A DNA stretch of 64,000 nucleotides. Origin: Climacteris rufus (Eukaryota; Chordata; Aves; Passeriformes; Climacteridae). The position numbers and the translations under genes were made by a program. The DNA lies in contig VZRZ01005358.1 of assembly GCA_013398175.1 (NCBI GenBank), forward strand, positions 49,202 to 113,201. Direction: 5' to 3'. The notes under the pieces are model-generated. The model searched no databases. It was not told the origin of the DNA and saw only the letters and a program-made list of their open reading frames with translations. Shown piece after piece: positions 54,311 to 64,000 of this stretch (position 1 is the stretch's first letter; each line of letters starts with the position of its first letter).

Positions 54311-57300
54311 TCAGTGCTCCGAGTCGGACAGGTAGGTGGGCTGAGTCCATCTCCACACCAGCATGTCCTCCCCTGCCACCCTGTGCGACTCCGTCTGGAT
54401 CCGGGACTCGTTGGAGGCCAGGAAATCCACGGCTCTGTCCCACACCCGCTTCATCTTCTTCCTGCAAGGAACAGCAGGGAAAGAAATCACAACCCCAAGC
54501 TCGTTGTGCTTCCCTGCCTGCAGTGCCTGGCTGCTCTCTGTGCAGCAGAAAAGGGCAGCACACCCTGGAGTGGAGATTAGACCAGGGCATGGACACAGAT
54601 CCTGCCTGGGGAGAGGATGGGAGCCTCGGTCAGTGCCCTGAATTTCTGCCTCAATTTGTGCTGCAAAGGGACTGAATGAGCAAATTGCCCTCCCCACACA
54701 GAGATCTCAGCCAGGGGGACACCCTGATGGTCAGCCCAGCTCTGCATCCAGCAGTTCTGAGCAGCTCACACCCAGGCATGGGTCAAACAGCTGCAGTCTT
54801 CACTTGCAGGGAAAGTTCTGGGTCTGACACAGAGTGAGGATGTTGAACACTCCCCAGAACAAAGCAGCTCCATTTAACCAGAACACAAGAAATGCTCCTG
54901 CAGAGATGGACAAAGCAGGATCCAGGGGGCAGCCCTTCAGCCCCACCAGCCACAAAGCAACCTCAACCACAACTCCTGTCTGAGAAAGCACCAAACCCAA
55001 CCATCCCACCCCAGCTCCCTTCCCAGCTCACACTGCTGACTTTCCAGGCACACATCTCAGAAGAGCCCCCAGTATCCTGTTCAGCTCATGGGAAGGTTTG
55101 TTCTGAACAGCTCAGCACTGTGTGGAGAGCTGGGTGGGATGGCAAAGGGACAAACCAGATGAAGGAGAGGACAGCTGATGCTCCATGTCCAAGCAAACCA
55201 AGTCCAGGTACTGCTGGGCAGAACCAGGACAACACAACTGTGGGACTACACCAAGCACCAGCCCCAGGACTGTCACAGTGCCCTGCACCACAGCCTGAGC
55301 TGTGTCCCCACCCAAAGGCTGCAGCCTCCTCCGGCAGCGCAGCTCCAGAGGTGCCCTGAGCTGCATTTGGAGCTGTGCTGATCCCACCCTGCTGCTGCCA
55401 GCCCTGCTGGGTGCCCAGAGCCAGCTCACCTGCTCTGGGGGGGGATCAGGCTGTCCCGCACGTGGAAGATGCCAACGTAGGGGTAACGCTCCAGATTCCG
55501 CTCCCATTCCTTGTAGTGGTCGTGGACAACAGCTGGAGGACAGGAGGACACAACAGTGAGGACAGGAGGACACAGCAGTGAGAGCTCAGCCTGTGCTCCC
55601 TGTGCTCCCAGAGCTCCTACCTATGATCATCTTCACCATTGCATACATGGCCTGTTCCTCCTCCTCCATCTTCCGCCAGCGATACCTGAGGAAGATGAGG
55701 ATGCCCCAAAGGGCTACCAGACCTGGGAGAACAAAAACAAAGGAACTCAGGAACTGACACTCCTGTACCTGCTGCATGCAGGTTTACTTCTGACACTGCC
55801 TCTCCCCAGAGGCACCATTCACTCCCTGTGACCCAGGCCTGCTTGGAACTGAACCCAAGTGACTCCTTTTGTTCCCCAGTGCAGCTGCACCCCAAAACCC
55901 TTGGTGCTGCCCCCACCTGCAGCAGCAGAGCACCTGTGGATGTGGGATGAGGTGGCTGGAAGGCCCCAGCACGGAGCTGCCCCTCACAAAAGAAACCTGA
56001 GCACAACCACAGGGCCCCAGATCTCCAAATCCCAGCGGAGTCTTTGCCAGAGGCTTCCCCCATCAGGATTACTTTGGAAGACTGTCAGGTTTCACTGCTC
56101 CATGGAGAGCTGCTGGATGAGGAAATAAAACCTGGAGCTCCTCTGCCAGCCCAAAATGCAGGAGATCTGTATGGAAGGTTTAGCACTGACAATGCCCCCA
56201 GTAGGAATTCAGTGTCTGCAATAAACAAACTGTCCCCTGTCCCCCCCTCCCTGTCAGGCTGGATTATAAACTCCTCCAGTCACACAGCTCTCGTTATCAC
56301 CTCGCTGGGTAAAACCCCTGTCTCAGCTGAGGCATGACAGACTATTCCAATAAAACCTCCAACCCTGAAATGCTACAAGTCATCATTAAAGAGGCTGGAG
56401 GACTTGGGAGCTTAGAGCAAGAAAAAAAAAAAGAAAAACTGACTCCTTTAGGTAAGTGAACACACTTATTTTGCAGCCCATAATAATGAGCACTTGAGGA
56501 ATGCCCAGAGAGCTCATCAGCTGCCAGATTTAAAGCAACTTTTTAAGCACTCACAGCATACGAGCAGCGCCGTGGGTCTCCCTGTGCTGCCAGAACAAAG
56601 GTTAATTAGACATTAACTCATCAGCAGATTTATTTCACCTCAGCTAAGCATTTCCTGTGGTTGAGGAATGTGTGCCCACAGGGGCTCACGCCTGCAGCTG
56701 GCAGGGGGAGCCCCAGCACCCACTTACTCCAGAAGAACAGGAAGAGGTTCATGATGGTCGTGACCACGGCCCGGCGGAAGCGGCAGCCCAGTCCCATCTG
56801 GGGGTGTGCAGACTCCAGGCAGAACACTTCCTCCACGCTGGAAACCCCCTCTGACAGGTCCCTGCCTTTCAACCTGATGGGAAAAAACCTCAGTGAGCAG
56901 GGCAGGCTCCAAGTGCAGCCCTGAATCAAGACAGGGAGAACAACCAGACTGCGGATGCAGCAGCCCCAGGGGCTCCAGGAATTGCCCTGACATCCTTGTG
57001 CTGCCTCCTGCCAGAACAGTCTGGGCCTGGCTGCTGAGCCAGGGATGGATGTGGCTTCAGAAAGGCAGTGGCTGCAACTCCCACTGGCACAGGGAAGTCT
57101 CCCTGGGCAGCCTCTCTGGCAGCCCCTCTTGGTGTGCAGAGGATTAAACTCCAAACTGGATTCCCACCTCCCAGCACAGAGATGGAAACGTTCCCTGAGT
57201 CAGAGTCACTGCTCAGCCCCAGCAGTGAGAGCTGGGGGAGCCAGACTGGCAGCAGGAACGGCTCAAAGAGGGACAGAGCACCAGCAGAGAGCCCTGCAGG

Positions 57301-60300
57301 ACCCTCACCCCTCTACCTGCTGCTCCTGAGCCCCCAACCTGCTCCAAGCTCACTCCACCCACCCTGAACCATCCCCAGAGCTCACAGCCACTGAGTGATC
57401 CCAGGGACAGCCACCAGATCCAGGGGAACTGGACCAAAGGGGATTCTATTTTTTAAGCTCCTAATTCTGTCTTCACTGAACAGCCCATTACACAAAGGTT
57501 TTCTCAATTTACCGGTGCTCAGCTCACAAACTGCTGAGAGCTCGGACTCGGTTCTGGGTTCTACAGGAGCTGGAGTCAAACAGTTGTTTCCCACCCCCTT
57601 GTCTTATTTACAATCCAAATTCCATGGAAATATTTCAAACATGCAGCAGAATCACCCAGTGCAAAGCTCATTTTCAGACTAACAAGTAAAATATAATCTC
57701 ATGTAGCTAAAAACGCCAGGGGCAGGGTTTTGGGGTTGCTGCCATGCCAGCTCTGGGGAAGTGGATCTGTTTGGGGAACAGCCAGCAGAGCTGCTAATTC
57801 AGAAAATAAAAAGTGGGAGGATATTGTATCCCACAGCTTCTGACTTGGAAAGTGCTGGAGTATAAAAATACAAAATTGGAAAACTCTGGATCCCAGCCCA
57901 CCTAGAAATGCAGACCTGCCCCTAAGGAAACCATGTCCCATCCTGGGAATTTGCACACACCAGTGATCAAAGCAGCAGCCACCGTGTGATCTGTGGATCA
58001 CAGCAGCAGCTGCAGGAATATTTAAGAGCAAATGGAGCAGTGGGAATTCCCACAAGCCTTGCCCACCAACCCCAGCACCATGACTGCTGCAATTCAGTTA
58101 ATCAGAGCCACATTTAGCAACGTGAAAATGCAAACAACTGCTCAGGCTCTGGAGTTAGTGCAGACTGGAGGCAGCCCACGCTTCCCAGAGGAAGGTGATG
58201 ATGGCTGCTGACTCTGGGTAACACTCTTTCCTTAAGTTATGGACTGGATGTTGTGATTTTTCCCTAAAACCCCAGCATTGCTGTCATTTCTCACGTAGGG
58301 AGCCTGTTGGTTGAGAAATGCCCACTCAGTGAGCCACCACCCCCAGTCAGACCATCCACTCAGGAGGAATTTCCTCATGGAAAGGGTGGTCAGGCATTGG
58401 AAAACAGGGAGGTGGTGGAGTCTCCATCCCTGGAGGTGTCCCAGGAATGACAGGATGTGGCACTCAGTGCTCTGGGCTGGTGACAAGGTGGGCACTGGGC
58501 ACAGCTTGGACTCTGTGATCCCAGAGGGATTTTCCAGCCTCAGTGACTCTGGGATTCAGTGTGCACTGGGTGTTCTGCCAGAGACACAACTGACCTAAAG
58601 ACATCAGTCAACATCCATTTCCCTCCCCTGTTCCTCAGGCCTTGCTCCAGAGGCCCCCCAAGCCTGGCTGACATCTCCCACTGCACAGAGGGCTTTGCTG
58701 CCCAGTGAACCCTCAGGTCCAAGGATGCAGCTCCACAAGTGCACAAGGTACTGGAGAGAAGTCACCCTGGGAAAAGTGACAATGTGGACAAGTTTTAGAA
58801 GAGCTGCAGGCACAGGAGCATGGGCAGGACACCAGGACCCGCCCTGCCAAACCTCACAGGAGGCAAAACACAGCCACTGGTGGCCACAACAGCCCTGACC
58901 TCCCCTTACCCCTCAGGAGCAGCACATCCCTGGACAGTGTCCCACAGCCAGGGCTGGGAATCGCTCCTGGAGGGAGCTCAGTTCCCATCCTGCTGCAGGG
59001 CTGCACTTCAGCTTTGGAAGTTTGCCCAGCAAGCTCTGGCCCAGCCAATCCCAGCCTATCTGCTGCAGCCTAAGGAGCTCTGGAGCTGAAGGGCAGCACA
59101 GAGCCTGCCCAGCAACACCCACATCCCCAACTCTGCTTACCAAATGCCCAAATCCTTGTTGCTGTTCAGTATCCAGTGCAGGGCAGCTTCAAACTTCTGT
59201 GGGGAACTGCCAGTTACATTCTGTGCAAAGGAAGCCATAAGAAGATTAGTCCTCCATTCATTTCAAGTGCTGAACAACATGATTTCATTACAGCACTGGG
59301 AGAGCTCACTCCATATGCTCTGTCCCCAGGTTAATTCTTATCAGGATGCTGCAAACTGGAGGGAGGAGAACTAAGCCTGAAGGTCTGCCTGGCCTAAAGT
59401 CTTCTGACTGGGGAGATGATGCATGAAGCACTCTGTGAAATAACACCATCCCAGGCTGTTAGGACTAACCACTAAATACAACATAATCTTACTGACAGTT
59501 TACCAGGAAAGAAATGGAATGCTAGATCAGAGCAGTCTGTCTCCTGACACTCTGGAGTATAGAAAAATCCTTCTTCTGCCCAGCCCTCAATCCAGGGAAA
59601 TTTCTGGTTTCAGAAGACTGATGGCTCCAGTGAAACAACAAACCATTAAGATTTACAGGGGCTGAATCAGAGATGGAGGAGAAAATGATTTTCAAAGAAC
59701 TGCTGAGAACAGGGCTGGCCAAAGGGGAAGTGAGAGATATGGGAAAGAATCAAAGCAGGATGAGGAAGTAAAATGGATGGTGAATTGTTTTAGTGTCTAT
59801 TATTTATTGCTTTATAAGAGACCAAGCACTGGGTTATATCCAAGCTGCTCAGAGCTCACTCACCATCACATGCTCCTTTGCCTCACTAACCCAAATGCAT
59901 TTGCTTTTCAGGTTCTCAGGGTTTCCACATTCAAAATTACCTGGTTAAAAAAAAAAAGGAGTCAAATAGAAAAATCATGTTTGTAAAAAAGCCCTTGAAC
60001 AGCTCAGAAGCACGCTCTGAATGAACCCCAGGAAATGCTCTCCTTTCCAATCAGCCCTGAGCAAAATTGAGATTGATATTGCAGGCAGATCAGATTATGA
60101 CTATTAATAAAATGCTCAGCCACTGCAGAGGCTGGATAAGGGCAATCAAACCTCACACTTCAGAGCTGCTGTTGGATAAGGGCAATCAAACCTGACACTT
60201 CAGAGTGCTGAACACACAATGAGGGGGAAAGTATTGTTTCTGCCCCTTGCAGAGCACAGAACCACAGCTGAGCCCTGCTGCCACCAGGTATGAGGTGTGG

Positions 60301-63300
60301 AGCTAAGGATCAGTGCTCAAAGTGCCTCCAAGGAGCTGAAATCACAGCTCTGCCTTCTACCCAGGCAGGCAAAAATGCTGGCAAGGCACTAAATCCTCTC
60401 AATCTTGCCTCACCAAGTTGACTAAACAAATGTGTTAAGTAAATCTGGTGGAAATCCAAAGTCAGATTTGAGAAGATTTAGGAATTCTCTGCAGCTTCAG
60501 CATCCAAAGGCTTCAGCCTCAAGGTCTGAAATACAGAAAAAGGCACTGAAACCCTTCTACTGATTACCACTGTTCTGAATCTGGCTGAACAAGTCTCTGC
60601 TCAAACACTGGGTTTCCAGCAGCCTCCTCCATCCCCAAAAAGCAGTGATGGGCTGGATTTGCTCCTAGAGCTGTGCTGGGTCAGCTCCTCAGCTCAGAGA
60701 GCCTGTCCTGCTCTGTGGTGAGGAAAGAGAGAGGCACTCACACCTCTGCTGCCACATGTCAGCAGAAATGACAATTTCTCAAGTCACTCTGTTTGTAAGA
60801 ACACACCAGTTTACACTTCTGCCTCTGTCCTGAACACAATTTCAAGCTGGTGGTAGAAAAGAATCAGAAAACCAACCAGTCCTACCTCAAATTCCCAACG
60901 CTTCAAGTACAACCAAGGCAGGGTGAGAGGAGTGCATTAGCCAAGCACTACTCAGAATAAAAATAAACCCACCTTTCCCTGTTTTCCTATTACCTGACTG
61001 CCCCAGAGCTCCTCAGAGGGAACTGGCTGTTCCATGGAACACTCCAAAGTGGGAAGAAAGCAAGCAGGAGCTGGGAGAGGCAGCTCCTGCAGGCTCAGCA
61101 GGGTTGGGATGCCCTGGCACTCACCTGCCTGCACGGACAGGTAATTGTAGAGCTCGTGCAGCACGGCCATGGTCACGTCCTTCTGCTTGGCCTGGCAGAA
61201 CTGCAGGGCACAGACAGGGACACACGTGAGCAGTGGCACTGGGATGGTGGCACAGCAGCTCCACACACCAACCACAAGCCCAGCACTGCAGTCTGGCTCA
61301 GTCCTGCACCACCAGCTCCAAACAAATCACCTGAGCAGAGGAACATTCCAGGCACGAGCGACCCCAGGCATCCTCTGGAAGTGCCTGCCCAGTGGAACTG
61401 GCTGAGCTTTAAGGTCCCTTCCAGCCCAACCCAGTCTGGGATTCTACAAATGCCACCAACCCCCAGCCCAGCCTCAGATCCACCACCTCCACAACATCCC
61501 AGCACACCAGAACTCAGCATCCAACAGGAAATGTCTCTCCTGAACATGGAATGTTTGGGTTGGAAGGGACCTTGAACATCACACAGTTCCACCCCCCACA
61601 CCTTCCCCTATCCCAGGTTGCTCTGAGCCCCATCCAACCCGGCCTTGGGCACTTCCAGGGATGGGGCAGCCACAGCTTTTCCAAAAATCCATCCTCAGAG
61701 GGAACAGGGCTGTGCAGGCTCTCCGTGGTGGAGCTCAGGGAATTAGCTGGATTAAATCTTGGGCTGTTAAAGCTGAAAACAGCTTTATTGCAAACCAATA
61801 CCGCTGCTGCTACAACTGTTAAAAGAAATTGATTCCCATAATTGGGAATTTAAATTTTTATCTTTCAGCGTCTCATACACATCCCTAAGTTAATCTGGCC
61901 CATTAATTCCAACTCATCAAGTCCCAATTTTTCTGTAAAACGATAGAACTAATCATTTTACAGTGATTCTGCTATGGGTGGAAGAGAATACCTAGAATAA
62001 TCACTGTTCTGTGAGAATTCACAAGATTGAAGAGAAATAAATAAATGCTTACATCATCCGTGCTTTTGTCACAATCCACAGGCAAGAGATTAACTAGGAG
62101 AGAGAAGAGGGTGAGTTAGCTGGCTGCACACAAGAGCTTTGATCAAGAAAATAATTATCTTTTTAAAAGCAGGCTCTACTTAAAGCCTGATTTTGCCATT
62201 GTTAATCTCCCCCTGGCAGCACCTTGAGATACAAACGGCCCCTCCAGGAGCTGCTTTGGGAGCAGCACTGAAGAAAAACACACAAATGATGCAGGTGATG
62301 GATGTGTTCAGCTGGGAACTGAAAACTGGGGCTGGATGTTTCAACAGAATTATCTTTACACTCCAGTGCTGCCTCTTGCTGCCCATCAAAGCCACCTGAG
62401 ATATCCCAGCACAGGCAGGGAGGGAGGGAAATGAACCCTCCTCCAGGGCTGATTTCAGCTGGAGCTCTGGGCTCTGCAGGGCTTGAACAGCTCCCTGCCC
62501 CTGAGGCACCTTCCAGGGCCTGCACAATCCCTACCTGAGCAGGATTCCTGCCTCCAGAATTCCTGGCAAAGCTCCAAGGGGCGCATCCAGTGGCACTGGG
62601 CAGTTTTATCCTGGCTTTGGGCACACAGCAGCTTTCCCAGCCCATGTTAAGGGGACAGTGTGCCCAGGCTCAGGACCAGCACCTTCCCAAACAGCCCCCA
62701 AACCCTTCTGCCTTCAGCTCAAAGCCTGAAAGGTCCCTATTTCCAGCTGTTCCAGCTGCTGGGGAAGGCCCTTTTCATTCCTCATGGAAGCTCTGCCACA
62801 GCTGAAGTGCTGAATTGACCCACTGCACCTCCCCCTGGCTCGGAGAAAGGCTGGGAAGGGCTGTGCTGGCAGAGGGAATATCAAAAACACACACCAGGTA
62901 CCACACAGACATTGTGTCACCCCATAAAATCCATCCTTGGCCCAGCAGGCATCCATAAAATCCATCCTTGGCCTAGCAGGAACGGCTCTCCACATAAACC
63001 CCACATTCTGAGGGACTGAAGGCCAAACTTATTGGGTAAAACAAACTTTTGATTTGTTTTCCATGTCTAACAAGGTTTCCCATGCTGGAAAGAGCTGAGA
63101 AGAGGGACAGAAGCAGAAATGTCAGGTTATGGCAATGAGAATGATAAATGTGATGGGGATGGAGGCAACAAAGGGAAAGCAGGAAGAAAGGCGAGGAATA
63201 AAGTTTAAACCAGAATTAAACCAGTGCACGTACAGCTCTCCTCTCTCCTGTCCAGCCAGCCTGACCCAACCATCTTCACCACGAGGATGCCCAGAAAGAT

Positions 63301-64000
63301 GAGGAGCAGCACCAAGCTGGCGAGGCAGAGGAACTGGGACAGGTAATACTCCAGGCCTTTCCCCTTTCCCTCGGGCTGCCTCGGGGCTGAGCGCAGCAGG
63401 GCCGTGCGGGCGGTCACTCCGTGCCCCCCATCACCGCCCGCCCGCCACGGGAAGCGCCGGATGAGCCCCCCAGCCCGGCTGCTGGCATCCCGCTCTGCCT
63501 CCTTCCCCACGCCGGCAGCCAGCTCCTCCTTCCCTCTCCTGAACAGGCTGCTGAACCTCCCCGGAGCCGCCGAGGAGCCCCACTGCGTGCTGGGGGTCAC
63601 CTCGCTCTCCCGTCTCCACCAGCTGTTGGAGAGCCCCTTCCTTTCCCCCGCTGTGTCCCAGGAAACCCGGGAGCTCTGCGCCCCAACTCCCCCTCCTGAT
63701 GTCCCCCAAAAGCTCCTGGACTTCTCCTCGCTGGGGAGGGGCTTGGAGCCCGCCGAGGAGCCCCAGGAGGGCGTGGAGCTCAGCCCCCCAACCCCATCCA
63801 GCCCCGAGCCAGCCCTGCTGCCGAGCCCCCCGCTCCTCTCAGCTGACGGGCTCCACTGCGATGAGGAGTTTGACCCCCGAAACCTGTCCAGGGTTGGTCT
63901 CAGGCCACTGCTGAGCCCCCCACTCCTCTCTGATGCGCCCCACTGAAGCGAGGAGCCCCGAAATCCATCCACGGTCCCCCCCAGCCCATGGCTGAGCCCC
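54311..64000 (-). CDS. LEMD2: LEM domain-containing protein 2 (5' end outside window)
   Basis: Inner-nuclear-membrane protein that recruits ESCRT-III/CHMP7 for nuclear envelope sealing. Nine minus-strand exons: 63234-64000 (exon 1, open to the edge), 62053-62093, 61125-61200, 59864-59940, 59141-59220, 56728-56873, 55621-55722, 55430-55532 and 54311-54461 (TGA). The sum, 1,543 bp, gives 513 residues without the LEM domain or start, so the protein is longer than human (503). Exon 1 encodes a Ser/Gly-rich disordered nucleoplasmic region and TM1 (LCLASLVLLLIFLGILVVKM). Exons 2-5 encode the luminal part (NLLPVDC, FCQAKQ, NFECGNPENLKSKC). TM2 spans exons 6/7 (IMNLFLFFW, then SLVALWGILIFL). Exons 7-9 encode the MAN1-type winged helix ending EDMLVWRWTQPTYLSDSEH. 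The exon 1 donor gtacgt is chosen because it keeps the TM1-to-LLPVDC distance equal to human. Confidence 0.95.
56874..59140 (-). other. LEMD2: LEMD2 intron 5
   Basis: 2.3-kb intron holding the CR1 fragment at 58355-58560. Nothing else recognised. Confidence 0.75.
58355..58560 (+). mobile_element. CR1 LINE 3' fragment, antisense to LEMD2
   Basis: GGAATTTCCTCATGGAAAGG, GTGGTCAGGCATTGGAAAAC, GGTGGTGGAGTCTCCATCCC, GATGTGGCACTCAGTGCTCT and a degenerate terminus occur in CR1 order. Confidence 0.92.
59941..61124 (-). other. LEMD2: LEMD2 intron 3
   Basis: 1.2-kb AT-richer intron with a 40-bp direct duplication (GGATAAGGGCAATCAAACCT at 60134 and 60174). No other element. Confidence 0.75.
61385..61455 (+). 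mobile_element. CR1 3' tail fragment (+)
   Basis: CTTTAAGGTCCCTTCCAGCC, then an AACCCAGTCTGGGATTCT terminus. Short and diverged. Confidence 0.65.
61550..61685 (-). mobile_element. CR1 LINE 3' fragment (-)
   Basis: Reverse-complement CR1 end: TTTGGGTTGGAAGGGACCTT, CCAGGTTGCTCTGAGCCCCA, GGCACTTCCAGGGATGGGGC. It faces the fragment at 61385-61455. Confidence 0.9.
62094..63233 (-). other. LEMD2: LEMD2 intron 1
   Basis: 1.1-kb intron with a two-copy 31-bp duplication (CCATAAAATCCATCCTTGGC at 62922 and 62953). Confidence 0.75.
63740..64000 (-). repeat. LEMD2: In-frame about 29-residue tandem repeat in LEMD2 exon 1
   Basis: GAGCCCCCC landmarks at 63823, 63913 and 63994 are 90 and 81 bp apart, both multiples of three. 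In protein, two clear copies share FRGS, SS-x-QW, SxERSGGL, and a third is degenerate (SGLDGVGG, SSTPSWGSS). It continues past the window edge. Confidence 0.8.

Larger units (their letters stand above)
61201..62052 (-). other. LEMD2: LEMD2 intron 2
   Basis: 0.85-kb intron largely filled by two facing CR1 tails. Confidence 0.7.

Overview
The window is avian-type vertebrate nuclear DNA. The genes have many short GT-AG exons and compact introns, CR1 retroposon fragments (the dominant LINE of birds and reptiles) are scattered through it, and GC-rich minisatellites are frequent. No bacterial, phage or viral gene set is present. The gene order ITPR3 - UQCC2 - IP6K3 - LEMD2 matches human 6p21.31. 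Compact introns and high GC suggest a microchromosome. The species cannot be named from the sequence alone.

Layout. (1) 1-30430, + strand: ITPR3, the type 3 IP3 receptor calcium channel. All but the first coding exons are here: 56 exons, 2456-29561, about 2,610 codons, with no frame break. Its 3' UTR contains a 45-N gap whose two flanks carry the same sequence. (2) 31432-35651, - strand: UQCC2, a complex III assembly factor with four exons (125 aa). Two introns hold expanded minisatellites, and three CACGTG boxes lie just upstream of the ATG. ITPR3 and UQCC2 are tail to tail. (3) 36924-45622, - strand: IP6K3, inositol hexakisphosphate kinase 3, with five coding exons (409 aa). The likely 5' UTR contains a 21-bp minisatellite, and a candidate non-coding first exon lies near 49.0 kb. 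(4) 45.6-52.5 kb: a gene-free stretch with GC-rich blocks, homeodomain-type TAATTA cores and microsatellites. (5) About 52.5 kb to the right edge, - strand: LEMD2, an inner-nuclear-membrane LEM protein. Exons 2-9 and most of exon 1 are present; the start codon and LEM domain lie beyond base 64000.

Function. ITPR3 binds inositol trisphosphate and releases ER calcium, and IP6K3 makes inositol pyrophosphates, so two inositol-phosphate genes are neighbours. UQCC2 (mitochondria) and LEMD2 (nuclear envelope) are functionally unrelated syntenic neighbours.

I found no previously undescribed system. The items worth a second look are a GC-AG intron and a NAGNAG acceptor in ITPR3, CR1 tails abutting splice acceptors, the UQCC2 triple E-box, the in-frame repeat in LEMD2 exon 1, the putative IP6K3 promoter palindrome, and two probable assembly artefacts. 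Exon boundaries were set by eye from splice consensus, reading frame and similarity to remembered mammalian orthologues.
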